Source: Malurus cyaneus samueli (lineage: Eukaryota; Chordata; Aves; Passeriformes; Maluridae). Taken from it: a stretch of 64,000 nucleotides of DNA. Location: contig CM019230.1 of NCBI GenBank assembly GCA_009741485.1, forward strand, positions 3,932,619 to 3,996,618. Reading direction: 5' to 3'. How positions within the stretch are numbered: position 1 is the stretch's first letter; the number at the start of each line of letters is the position of its first letter. The notes under the pieces are model-generated. The model was not told the origin of the DNA. It made no database searches and saw only the letters and a list, made by a program, of their open reading frames with translations. Positions 48,101 to 60,502 of this stretch are shown in pieces. Position numbers and translations under genes: made by a program.

Positions 48101-49455
48101 TGCTCCCATTATTGTTAATGGGATTGGCACACCCAATTCCTCTTACACATGGTTGTGAGTTTAAAGCCAACAGATAAAGTAAGACTTTGAAAGAATAAGA
48201 ATGTTTATATATTGTCTAGTCTTTCCTGTGCAGTGTAAAGTCTGTGTTTGCTAAGAAGTCTCAGTCCACAGGGCTTCCTGGCCTTACAGATCCTCAAAGC
48301 TGAAAGTGGGATGGAAGAGTGCAGAAACCCTTTTTGACAGCTATGTGAGAGCTTCAGAGAGAAATCCAGGTTAGAAAATAAGAACTGTATTTTGTAGGAA
48401 TTGCTAAATATTAGCACTTACTCTCGAGCCTTCCCTGAAGAACTAAAGGAACTCCGTCTGAATTCTCATGCCCAAAAATCAGAGAAGAAGCCAAAAAGGT
48501 AACAATTCCAGAGTAATAATTAGTGTACAGCTGCTGGATAAACTTTAAATGTCTGAATCAGAGGGACCAGAAGCCATTCAATTCACATTCCAAGTAACTG
48601 TTCCAGACGGTCCTGACTATTTTGAAGTGGGTGGAAGAAACAGTTTCTTTCACTCTTTGTTTTTCTCTTATTTTGATCCAAAGGTTCTTCCTAAATATCA
48701 GAACGTTGAATTAAAATTCAAAATGTGTTTTGATAAACTGGTACTTTTCCATGGGGAAAAAAGAAAATCGAACAGTTGCAGTTAATTCAAGTAATTGCCT
48801 TTTTTTCAAAGGACCTGTGTCACACACTGAGTCAGGACCCCCTGAAATCTTTGCCCTGACTGTAGTTCCCTCTGTGATGTGCCCCTTTCTGTGGGCTAAA
48901 AACACCTTAAGTCTAGCTGGAGATGCTTATCACAGCAATACCTGGGCAAAATTAAGAGTGGAACTTCGAAATTTGGGTTTAAAATAAGCAGATTTGGAAT
49001 GCGCTCATCTGCCCCACTGCAATTCCTCATTAGAAGATGGACTAAATCCTCCTGACCACAATCTGGTGGCTTTCAACAAGGTCACCAACAAAGTCACCAC
49101 AAGTTTCTGATACTTCCAGCTGCTGTGTGTTGGACAGCTGCAGTTCTTTGCACTGACAGGCATGGATTTGTCCAGTTTTTTCCCTGTAGGTGCACAATTG
49201 CTGAAGGGATAAAAAGGAATTGTGTGTTTGCATCTAGAGGCTGGAGCCAGTTAACTTCAAAGTGAAGTGCTCTGCATGCAAAGGGCTCCAGAAGTGTTCT
49301 GTGAACTTGGCAAAAGGGCCCTTCAAATTCCAACAACAAAGTTTTGCTGCTGATAGTCTGGCTAGCTCTGCTATGCTGAGTTTCCATGGATTTAGTTTAC
49401 AGCTGAATTCAGCCTCTGAATTACACTCACATAGTCCAGTGGACAGGGCACTAAG
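45101..49455. other. Gene-desert sequence, no gene seen
   Basis: Holds a 226-codon open frame on the minus strand at 45394-46074 that overlaps several shorter frames. It lacks recognisable domains and splice or promoter context and is treated as chance or degraded repeat. T-rich tracts occur at 46132-46153 and 46221-46230. The remainder is unique AT-rich sequence. Confidence 0.4.
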
Positions 49456-49547
49456 AGAACACTGGAAAACATAAGTGCTATTTCTGGCTTTAGAGTTTAA
49501 TAGAACACTGGAAAACATAATTTCTATTTCTGGCTATAAAGTTTACT
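49456..49547 (+). repeat. Tandem duplication of a 46-base unit
   Basis: Two adjacent copies starting AGAACACTGGAAAACATAA, continuing to CTATTTCTGGCT and AGTTTA. They differ at only a few positions, so the duplication is recent. Confidence 0.9.
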
Positions 49548-49924
49548 TCCTCTGTGCTACTGCACTCCTTATTCCCAACTCTTTCTTCCTCAGGTGTGGT
49601 GTTCAGCAAAGATTCTCATTTTTTTGTAGCCAGGTGGGTGATGTTCCCCCTGATTTTCACTGCCAGCAGCAGAACAGGGCCTTGACAAAAAATGCTGTAT
49701 GGAGAAGGAATTGAACTACTGAAACAGCAATTGCTCCTTCCTGATGCATGAATTATCGTATTGAACACATCTTCTGGAGCTCCTGATGGAAGGGAAAATT
49801 AAAACAAGGATATCTCTATGGATCCAGAAGAACATCCAGAAATTACTTAAATTCCACAAACCCTCTGACTTTGGTTCTGACTCAGAATATTTAAGAACAG
49901 GGTGTAAAACGAAGGACTGGTTCC

Positions 49925-49975
49925 ACAGCTGGCGTAAATTGGCATAAATCCATTTACTTCAGTCTGAAATGTGCT
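49925..49975 (+). repeat. Ancient repeat relic (GGCGTAAATTGGCATAAATC type)
   Basis: CAGCTGGCGTAAATTGGCAT followed by AAATCCATTTACTTCAGT resembles half of the palindromic 'ctggtgtaaatcagc...ccattgacttcaatgg' relics common in sauropsid genomes. It may be the same group as the element at 40790. Family uncertain. Confidence 0.4.
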
Positions 49976-50392
49976 TCTTAAAGGTCACAATACCTGGAGA
50001 GTGTAAATAATTAGGTCTGCGGGTCAACAAAACCTGCCGGCTCGAATTAGGTGTTGGGCCACTTGAGTTGAAGCCAAACATTGACTATTCATTGGAAAAT
50101 GCTCTTCACAGTTACTGAGACATCAGTGCAGGTAAATATTTTCCCTGCAAAGTCCTATCTGATGGTCATTCTTTACACACTTTCCCAAGGAGCAAGTGTT
50201 AAAATTCTTCTGTGAGGATTCTGCTTCGTTTACCAGGTTTTAGATTGGATTTGCAGCAGTGAAAGCCAAGAGGAGGAGAAATGATGGAAAGTTCTTTATG
50301 GAGTTCTGCAATGAGTGTAGCTACAATTCAGTGCAGACAGCACGATTTTCACCCAAAAAAAAGGAAAAACCCCATTATGTGACCAATCAGGC

Positions 50393-50439
50393 TTTTTTTT
50401 TTTTTTCCTTTATTTTTTTATTTTTTTATTTTTTTTTTA
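50393..50439 (+). repeat. T-rich low-complexity tract
   Basis: About 47 bases, almost all T, in TTTATTTTT runs. The associated Phe-rich frame is a by-product. Confidence 0.85.
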
Positions 50440-50734
50440 CTTAATCAGAGTTTTCCATAAGATATTCAACTGGTATTTCATCTCCCAAGAGGAACATTCT
50501 TCATAAGCCATTTCCAAGATGACAGCCTTGCAGGACATGGTGTGAAAAAGTTAAAGACAATATGTAATAAAGTTTCATTATAATGAGACTTATTATACAA
50601 TTATATAGATTATTTCAAGCAGTATATGGAAGTTATTTATACAAGGCCCTAGAAATAAAAATCTTGTTTGGTATCCTGGGTTTATAAGGCTAAATTTTTG
50701 AAAGGGGAAAGAAGATATGGATGCAATGTACATG

Positions 50735-50815
50735 TATTTATTAAAATTAATTTTAAAATATTTATTAAAATTTATTTATTTATAAAATTTATTATAATAT
50801 TTATAAAATACTTAC
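50735..50815. repeat. AT-only low-complexity stretch
   Basis: About 80 bases composed almost only of A and T, with recurring TTTATTAAAATT and TTTATAAAAT patterns. Confidence 0.8.
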
Positions 50816-53800
50816 AGTAGCCATTTTGCTACTTAAGGTGGATACCTGCTTTGCCTGACATTAACTGTGCATGCTCTGGAAGACACTGCTGTATTTTCCA
50901 CATGTAAGTAGCCACTTCCCTATGAAATGGCCAAAAATTTGTGCTGAGAAAAATGCAGGAATTATTTCAATGTTATTGGATCAACTGTTGTTTTCCAAAA
51001 ACTTCAACAGCCATCCTTGGTCTCACCACACAGCATAAACCAGCATCACTTCCAATCTCCACTGACCCTTGTTATTCTTACATTAAACTTTTCATTAGAC
51101 TCTTCTGGACTGCCAGAACTCTCTCTGGGAGAGAAATTAAAGCCACAAACAGCATTATCAGATGAGTTGTGTGAGGCTTGGCTAATTCTGGTCAAGCAGC
51201 ACAGGCATTATTTACACGCTGCAGTTAATTACTCTTCATATAACTGCAGCATCATTTCATTCTGTCCAGAGCCCTTTTTGCCTCCTGATGGTAATTCATA
51301 TCTATTACAACATTATAAAGTGTTTGAAGAAATGATGTAGCAGACCCAGAATTATAATGGTTTTTTTAAAAAAAGCAAATAAACTCTTATGACAGTTTGT
51401 AAATATTTATTGGCCTCTCTTTGCCTTCTTGTCCTAAAAAAGGTCTCCAAACTTCATAACCACAGTGGTGAGAGATATATTTTTAAGTATAAAACTTGAA
51501 AATTATGGTTCTAATGTCTTCATGCAAATCCCAAAGCCAAGCCTTTATAAATAATAAGTATTAAATGGGCTGGCAACACTGTTAAAGTATGTGGTGAAGA
51601 GGGGGCCTATTCTATAAAAATGCAACAGCCATGTAAAGGAAATATGATAAAGACTGTCAGAGTTAAAAATGTATTTGAAAGAAATCTTTAAAGCATTCTT
51701 GCTACTGAAAATTTACATTTAACTAACAGTGCTACTTGAGATTCTATCAGCTGAGGGAGGTGCCCCCTGTCTAAAAATAGGAAGGGAAAGATTGGAACAG
51801 CTGTCACAGGGAATTCTGCTTTCTAGAAATGCTCTGTTGTGACAGCCATTGTAAATATAAGATTCCTTTCCAGAGGAATGAAAGGGATTCCTGTGAGACA
51901 GCAAGTGTCAAAGAACAAGTGATACTTAAGGCTATGTTCTGAAAAACCCTGCTGAGTAAAGCTCAGACCTGTACCTTTCAGAGCTGCTATAACTTCATGT
52001 TTTCGGTATCAACAAGATTTCTGAAGATGCCAAAGTGTCAACTCAGAATTGTATTACAGCCATGAAATCGATGTGCATTTCAGGACTGGGAAGGATTCAC
52101 TGGGAAACCCACAGGGCATTACAAGCTTTTGGAAATGCAGCTACTCCTATTTCAGTTCATGTTGCCATAAATGCTTAGTATTTGCCTTGATTTGCTCTGA
52201 ACACACACACAAAAAAATGGGATTCTCAAGGAACAACAGGAAAGGACTAACAGGGGAATCTTGTTTATGAACTGCTTTTTAAAGTTATGATTTAATTTAG
52301 AAAAATTAGTGATGTGCTGATTTTGAGTTTGCCATCCTTACTTCCCCTGTCTTGTTGCTTCTGCTGCTCTTGGACTTTCACAGGCAAGAAATTCAGCACG
52401 TGCTTGGCTTTATGAAGCTGGCTCTCCTCTTAAAGACAGTAAGTGTTTACATCCTAGAAACTATTCAGGTGCTGAAGTTTCAGCCCCTTTCCATGGGACA
52501 GGAGTGTTGGTCTCTGTTCTTCATGGGAGCCAAGCACAAATCCAGTTGGGTTCTCCTGCCATTCCCAGTGCCAGAACCAACATCAGGACCACACCAGCCC
52601 TGGCTCTCAGAGGGAAATTCCTCCTTGGTGGCATTTGATGAAAAAGCCACGCCATGTGCCCCAACTGTCACACAACTGGCCAACCCCACTCTCCAGGGGA
52701 AAAGTGGTCCAGGCTGAGATGCTCTGGCAGAGCTGTGCAGGGGAGTTTGCACAATGCCTACCCTGCTATGTCTGACCCAAGCCACTGTTATGAATCATTC
52801 GCTTTCATGGGCAATAAATTAATCCAGAAAATTTAATTAGAAAGAGATCTGTAAAGGGATTTTTAAGATAATGCATAAAATAGAAGTGCCCGTTAGAGAA
52901 GTGACATAAACACCCACTCAGTGCTTTACTGAGGAGCCAGGGAAAGTTTCTTTGTGGCTGTTGCTCTGTAGCAGGTTTTAAAATACAATAAGACAAGAAG
53001 CATTGTTTTGAAGGGATATATTATATACCCTCAGAAAATGATCTCTGTCAGCTCAGTACCCAAAATTGCCATGCTTTTAGCAGATAAAACAGCAGCACAA
53101 CATAACTTTGTAACACTGGAGACCTCCCATATATTTGCCTAGAAGGGAATACTCTGCCTTGACTAAGCCATTTTCCTTCTCTGTTAAGAAATAATCACAT
53201 TTCTAGAAGAATTTGGCCCCAAATATTCCTGCCAGTCTTTCCAAAAGCAGAGGGAGCAGTGGTTAATCTATAAATACTGCTGCACTCAGCAGAGGTGAGC
53301 ACTGTGAGGGTCACTCTGCATTGATGCCAACCCTCTGCACATCCCTGCTGGCAGAAAGGGAATAATCTGGGATTGTGTCACAGTGCTCTAAGGAGTGCTG
53401 CTGTGACAGGGATGAAACGTGTCAAGAGACCTTTTGGGCCAATTTGCTGCCCACCCCCAAATCACTGAACTTTGTATCACTTGTTTGTACTGCTCAGGAC
53501 GTTTGCAAAATAAACTTTTTCACAGATGATTTATATGCAGAGAAGCTAAAAACAAACTGACCTTTCTCACCCATCAGATAGTCCAGGCTTGTTCTTGTAT
53601 CCGATTGCCTACTTAAACCATCCGAGATTGCTCTTTGTAACGCATGGATCTGCTTTTGTGTGCGTCCCTCGCAGCAGCTCTGGGAGGGAAAGCAGTGAGG
53701 GGGTTTTGCAAGATATTAGTCTAGTTATTAGATGGAACCGCTGAGAAAAGAGAAAAATCACCACCTATTTTTTTTTTCTGGAAAAAACAATGTTACATAA

Positions 53801-53987
53801 GTGCTTCTGTAACTTTTTCTGTTTCATAAGTAACCTGGCAAGTTGAGTAATTCACATTCTGGGTATCATTCTAAAGAAATATTTCTAATAATCCTCTCTG
53901 TGTACAAAGCAGTGTTGCCTCATCCTGGTTTGGCATTTAATCTACGAGTTGCTATTTTCAGAAAGGCTATTTCCCAATTCAAATAAA
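50816..53987. other. Gene-desert sequence, nothing recognised
   Basis: About 3 kb of unique AT-rich sequence with only short open frames. Confidence 0.4.
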
Positions 53988-54060
53988 AACAACAATCTCA
54001 CACTTACATAGCGCCTTTCACCCTGGAAGATTCCGAAGAGCTCTGCAGAATTAAAACAAA
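53988..54060 (+). repeat. Ancient interspersed repeat relic (TAGCGCCTTTCA type)
   Basis: CACTTACATAGCGCCTTTCA, followed by CCCTGGAAGATTCCGAAGAG and CTCTGCAGA, resembles the 'tagcgcctttcat..ggatctcaaagcgctttac' module of old vertebrate LINE/SINE relics. The exact family cannot be assigned from sequence reading. Confidence 0.5.
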
Positions 54061-57000
54061 ACAGGCATGTTGGACAGGGGGTGGCTTCATTCATCAGGGA
54101 AATGCAGCCAGCCCTGGGTGAAGGGTGTTCAGCAGCAGCAGCAGCTCAGAGCAGCTTCCAGTAGGGAGCATGAACTGCCTAGTTCTCTTCTTCCCTATTT
54201 TATTGCAGCTACAGGGAATTCTGTGCTGTTATTTGTGATTTATACAGTGTTAAACGTCCTAGCTCAATAGGGAATGTAAGGAAAGCTCAGCCACCTCCAG
54301 CACAGTGCCCTGCTCCTTTTGCCACCCCGAGGGATGTGACTGAGTTCAAAAACTCTGCGAGGTGGAAAAGAGAGCAGCAGAGACTCAGCAGCTTCTAGGA
54401 AAAAGGATGGAATGTAGATATCAGCACCATCAAAGTGCTACACAAAACAAAAATCCACCCAGCCTGCATCTTCCTTCCCAAACATCTTCGGGCCAGAAAT
54501 GGGAAAGGTTTGCTGAGCACAGAGCCAAGACAACAACTCACAGCCCCGTCTACAGCTGGGTGGGAAATGTCTGGGATAGTCCTTGAGAGCTGCTTGTTAT
54601 GGGAGCAGCGTGGGAGTGTTTGGGAGGCAGCCACCCTCGATGGTCACACAGATGATTTCCCCTCAGCACCTGCAGAGTCAGCTCAGGAGCGCCAGGAATC
54701 CCAAATCCCCATCCCTTTGGAACCTGGAGCTGAAGGTCAAGGTGCCTTTTCTCTGCTGCCCTGCACGCACACACTTTTTACCAACTTGATATGAAATATT
54801 TCGTGAAGTTTTTTTATTTTTCCAGGCTGTTTTTCTGCTGCCTCCAAGTGTCACAGCATAACTCAGTCAGGCTGTACCAGGATCCAGAGCTGGCCATATT
54901 ATAATCTCATTTAAAGATACGAAACCATAATTAGTGAACTCTGAATAACCATTCTGTATTATGATGTCTAATACTTGTCTTGGCTAATGCAAATACAGGG
55001 GAAAGGGTATAATCTTATTTATATGTATCAATGTACTGAATATATGTCTTTACAAAACCCCTGCAGTACTTTTGCCTGCACAATTTAATCTGTGGCACCA
55101 AAATTGCACATTAACTGCTAATACTAGATTGTGTCTTGATTTAGAAAAAAAAAAAAATGAAGGGAAGGGAAGCAAAGCACCAACCTTGTTAACCCTCTTA
55201 CCAGGCTAATTCTTCATTGAAAATCCCCTTGGTTGTAATGGATTTTTCTTTTTATACGTACTTTATACAGCACTGTATTAAAGTGGATTTTTATAAACAC
55301 AACACATTAATAGCTGTAGCCTGGGTTAGGGGGTTTTGGTACCCTAAATCTCTACCAAGACTGTTATATAAATGCTACTATTCTAAAAATAAAACACCAA
55401 ATAATCAGGGAAATGTTACATTATCACTCCCCATATCAGGCTACTAATGATGGCAAACCAGGGCAGGCAATTCATGGGTGAAATAAAACTCTTTCACAAA
55501 AATAATCCACCCTCACCTGGTCAGAACTACCTACCTGAGCATGGAAAATCTTTGGAGAGCATCTTTAAATACATGCTGGCTGCATCAATAGGTCTTAAAC
55601 ATTCAAAAATTCACTGACTAAACAGGATATCTGCTATTTTACAATATTGTTTGCACTTTACTGTCTCCCACATAGGAGGGAAATCAGTAATTTATTTTGC
55701 AGATTTTTAGGCCAGAAGATTTTTTAGAATCTCATCTACTTTAAACCACAGTCCAAGTGACTGAAAAGGCATTAGCAGTGTTTGTAGAAGCTTCAAGGAT
55801 ATTTTCCTGTTTCTAATGCAAAACTCCTGGTGTATCCCTCAACAAAAGCTGCTCACCCACCCTTAATTTATGGAAATTTGTTTGGACAGGTACTTAGAGC
55901 AATTGTGATGGGAAAAAAAGGGCACAATTAAACTGGAACTATAAAATCAAACATCATAAATTAGTGCACCTCGATCTGCATTTCATCACTTAAAATGAGT
56001 GTCCAGGCCTTGACCTTCAGGAATTGCAAAAGGAGCAGCCAGAGGCTCCTTTCCTCTGCTCCTGTGTGATCACTGCTGATCCAGAGGATCCCTCCAGGGT
56101 GGAATGAGCTGCCCTGGATGCTTTGCTGTCCTCTGACCTGGCACTGACAGCAGGCTCTGTTTTTTCCCGTTTTCACTGTGAAAATCTTTTGTGTAGATAC
56201 ACAGGACCATGTACTGTATGTGCCCCAAACTTTCAGCTCTGAATTGTATCTTCTGAATAAATGAAGGATATTATTTCAATCCTTACACATGATGTAATTT
56301 TTAAACACTTCTGGACTGGCACCTCACTCAGAGCACTCGTAAATAAAGACTACTGCAGTACACAAGTTTGTCTGAGTTTTGGAGACGCTGAAGAGCTCTG
56401 GTTTGTGTTGTTGATATCTGTCACGAGCTGCTTCATAACCTCCCTTCAACGTGGTGAAGTGGAGATTTTCACTCCAGAGTGGGATGTGGCTCAATGGGAA
56501 GAGCTTTTCTTCTGGCTTTTCCTTGCTCTGTGACCTCTGACTGACCACAGGCTTTGGTATTGTAGGAATAGTTTGGAATAGTTTGGAATCCTCTGCAAAT
56601 GTCCAGAGTTACGTCTGCTTTATAACAGTAACGTGATCAGGAAGTTGAAAAGTATTTCTAAACCTCCATACAACTTCAACCAAAGATTTTCAGAGCTTTT
56701 TTTCTCCTACTTGACCACTCAATGTGCCACAAGAATTGAAAACAATGCATTCCACAGTGATAATTTAATTGCATCACTTAGAGATCAATAGGATTTGTCA
56801 GGATTTGTGTTCAGTCCTATCAAATACTCAAAGTCCCATTTGACCGGGCACTTCATGAAAACCCAGCACCAGGCCTGACCATTTCAGATGAAAGAAGAGC
56901 TGCCCAAGGAAATCTGGGAAAAAAATGAAAATTTAACTGAGCTTTCCTCAAAGGCCAGGCTCCTATTTCTGATGGAAAACCCTTCCCGTCAGCGCTGGGT

Positions 57001-58323
57001 CTGATGGCACAAACCCATCTGCAGTGGGATCTGAGTGTCAGCTCCTAACTGCCCTGAGAACTGACAGACCACAGCTGGTGATTTTCTCATTTTATGGCAA
57101 ATAAGAAATACTTTCAGTGCTTGTGGATCTTTCCACAGGCTGAGATATTCTATCTAGACAGTTTTTATTCTAGCAGAAAATACTCCAGGCATTTTCTTAA
57201 TAATTTTAGCATTGCTCACTCATTTTTCTTTTTTTTTTCTCCCTTCAATTCCTCTCTGTCATGAGAATAAAAAAGAAAAATTCCATTTGAAATGGAACAT
57301 TTTCCTTAATCCTATAAAGCAAGAGTATAATTGATTCAACTATAAAATTTATAGGCATGGAATCAATGCTTATTATAGTCAAAACATGCCAGGTCACTTC
57401 TTTGTGGCTGGTTTAAAGCTGTTCCGTTAAGTGTAACGTTAAATGAAAGTGCTTTAGTCTAAACATAAAAAGGTTAGATTGTGTTACATCTGCACAGCTC
57501 TGCGTGCCTGTTAGGATCTGATTTCAGGGTTTCATGCAGAAGATCTTCCATTGTTTCCTTTGTACCTTCTCTCTGGGGTAAAACTAATTTTTGAGAGTCA
57601 CAGTAGTAGCTGCTATAACGTGGATATTAATTTAATCTGGAGCTGCATCAGTCCTTAAATAGTTCAGGCTTTGCCTTTATGTTCTGGTGGTCTGGAAAAC
57701 ACTGAGAAATTGAGTATGAATGTGGCTTAATCACAGCAATGATGGCAAATCTTTTCAGTCTCTTAATTTTTCTGTTCTCAGACGCCTCCCTTCAGGGCTA
57801 ATTGAAGAGATGCAAGTGCTAAGCAGGCACAGCACTCCTACAGCTCTGCTCTTCTGGCTATTAAACATTTCTACACTCTGCAATTAAGCTACTAAACTTT
57901 TCAGCAGATGTTTTTTCGAAGCAGCAAAGTGTTTCTAACTTTTCTGCTGGCGCAGAGCGGTGCCATCACGGAGATCTAATGGTGGAACGTTTAGGGAGCG
58001 CATTTATTGGGGCTGGATCCAGTCAAACCGAGAGGAGAACCTCAGATTTCCCATTTTCTTACCTTTTTTTTTGTGATTTCATCTTTGTTGGTGCAGTACT
58101 TTTGAGACAAGACAGGGCTGAGGCTGGGATTGCTGTGCAGCATCTCGAAATTTCAGTTCCGGGGCCAAAGTTGGCTGAGCAGGTGTAATTCCTGCTGAAC
58201 CAAGAGGGAATTCCAGAGTTTTAAACAAAACCAGCTCTTGGTTCATTATCCACTTACATGCACTGTGCCCAGGGGCCAAGATACACAGCATTGACAAGTG
58301 ATTGGGGGTTCCTCAAGAGCTTT
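54061..58323. other. Gene-desert sequence, no gene seen
   Basis: Unique sequence with a short CAG run at 54131-54145. No frame with a recognisable product. Confidence 0.4.
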
Positions 58324-58360
58324 TACTACAACTTTACTACGGCTTTACTACAGCTTTACA
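58324..58360 (+). repeat. 11-base tandem repeat, three copies
   Basis: Three copies of TACTAC(A/G)(A/G)CTT in direct order, followed by a partial fourth. Confidence 0.8.
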
Positions 58361-59420
58361 GGGCTCAAATAAAGCAGTGTTTCAGACAGCAGGGAGCACA
58401 CGCCAGTTTCATTTGTCTGAATTTCGTCACTCAGAATAAAGGCCTTTAAAATCACCAAGCACTTTCCAACCACCCCCACCCTCAAAAAAAAAAAGTAAAA
58501 TTATAAATCCTGGCAGTGTAAAAACCTAAATAAATACATACGTCAGCTGCCAGGATCCTGGATGTCAGTTTTCAAGTCATGTATTGCCTCAGACTAGTCT
58601 GTAAATAATTTTTATTTTTATTCATTACTTTAAAACCACATCACTGGTGGGCTGGGCCTTGTGGTTCTTGATTTGCATAGTATATGCTTTGACCTAAACT
58701 GAGTTAAATGCAGAGGGAGAAGAAACGAAGGTCAAATTTCATTAACAAAATAAAGCAGCTCATGTGAAAATCGACGTCTTAGTGATGGAAAAATATGCAA
58801 CTGAACGGAGCCCTTCACTGGTTATTTAACCAAAACAAGGTCTCTGTAATGACAAACACTCCCATCTTCAGCTGCATCACAGACACGAACAGAAAAACTT
58901 GGCACCTCTCATTGTATGGGAATATGAGGCAGAACTGGTGAGGACTTTTTCCTGCCATCCCCTTGCCAACTGTACATTCCATCTGACTGAGGATTACTGA
59001 TAATTTTTGGCAACTTTGTGGCTACAGAGGACTCCTCTGTACAATATTTATTTATTCAGGACTTCAGGAATTTATTTTTAACAGAACTTTAAAAAATGCT
59101 GTAAACATGAAATATGCTAATTGCATTAACAAAAGGATTCCTAAATCAAGCTTACTTTTTTCCCCCCCCAAGCACACTTTGGGGCCAAGCTCTTCAGTTG
59201 GTGTTAAGTTGGTAGAGCTGCTCTCACTTTGGTGGATGCCTTCCAAATTTAAAATAGTTGAGGATCTTTCCCAGTAAAGCAAAATGTTATAAAAATCTGA
59301 ATAAAAGGGGGTATTTAGACATATATTCTTTCCTTAGCAGTAGTAGCAGGAACCTTTAACAGCCATGTCTCTGCAGCTATAACAGAGAGCACCAACACAC
59401 TGAAGACAGAAAGCAGGTTA

Positions 59421-59525
59421 AGGATATTATTACCATTTTACAGAAGAAAAACTGAGACAGAAAAGCATTTAGTGACTGTTTTCTACCAAACGAGACAAAA
59501 CTGACTCCAGCAGAGCCCTGGGTCA
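59421..59525 (-). mobile_element. MIR-type SINE relic, minus orientation
   Basis: On the plus strand it reads the reverse complement of a MIR: ATATTATTACCATTTTACAG, AAGAAAAACTGAGACAGAAA, AGCATTTAGTGACTG, and later CTCCAGCAGAGCCCTGGGTC. These correspond to 'ttattatcccattttacagatgaggaaactgaggcacagag...agtgacttg' and the 'gagccaggatt' block. Confidence 0.75.
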
Positions 59526-60365
59526 CCTCTGTCAGGGCACGTGGACATACCCAAAGAGATTGTCAGAAACTTCTGACAAAGCTGAGAACTGGCCTCCTGT
59601 GTCCTCACCCAGAGCACAGCCTGCTATTCCCTAAATGTCCTGGAAAATCTCACAACTAGATTAGAAACTATTACTTTCACCACAAAAAATTCAATGACAA
59701 CTTTTTGGTTTTCAGTGACAGAAAGCTGAAATGTTTTAGTTTTGAACAAAGTTCTTCCCCTCCGCTTTTGGGTACTGAAATCCAAAGAATTTTTACAAGC
59801 AAACCTGATTTTTTCCCTGGTTTCAACAGAAGGTTTTCTACCCAACCAAACCCTCACATTTTTTTTTTCAGAACCTGAACTTGAACATTTTCAGATGCAT
59901 TAGCAAAAGGAAAAAATAACCCAATTCTTTGACAAGACCAACTTTCCATTAAAAATCACAGCGCAGGGGACAATTTCCTACATTTTCTTCCTCTTCTTCT
60001 TTCTCATCTTTCCCAGGCTCCTGAACTGCTTGTGCTGTTATTATTAATGCCTGTGTGAAAATTCTGACCATGCTTTAGAGCAAACAAGGCTGTAAATAGG
60101 ATGAGAACTGCTCTGCTCTGCTGGAACCAGGGACACAAACTCCTAACTGAGGGATCTAACTCGAGTACCTGGCACAGCTAAAGCTGGGCAGCGTGGCTGG
60201 CTTTGGATTAAACCTCCTGTGCTGGGTTTTCTGGCCATGTCAGCATTACCCTGCCTTGAGTTAAGAGTACCTGCACAGATCCTGGCCAAAGCCATGCACA
60301 GGAACTCACTGAGCTCATGCATCAGGATGGCTCACAAGAAGCTGGGGAGCTCTAAAGTAAGGATA

Positions 60366-60502
60366 GCAACAACAACAACAACAAAAAAAACCCCAAACCC
60401 CCAAAAACAAAAAAAACACCCCCAAAACAACAACAACAACAATAAAACCACTAAAAAACAACCAAAAAACCAACCAAAACCAAACCAAACAAAACCAAAA
60501 AA
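60366..60502 (+). repeat. 137-base A/C-only low-complexity tract
   Basis: No G and only two T across about 137 bases. It begins as CAA triplets and shifts to CCAAAA and CCAAAC patterns. The minus strand is therefore pure G/T. It may derive from a degraded A-rich retroposon tail, but no body is identified beside it. Confidence 0.9.
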
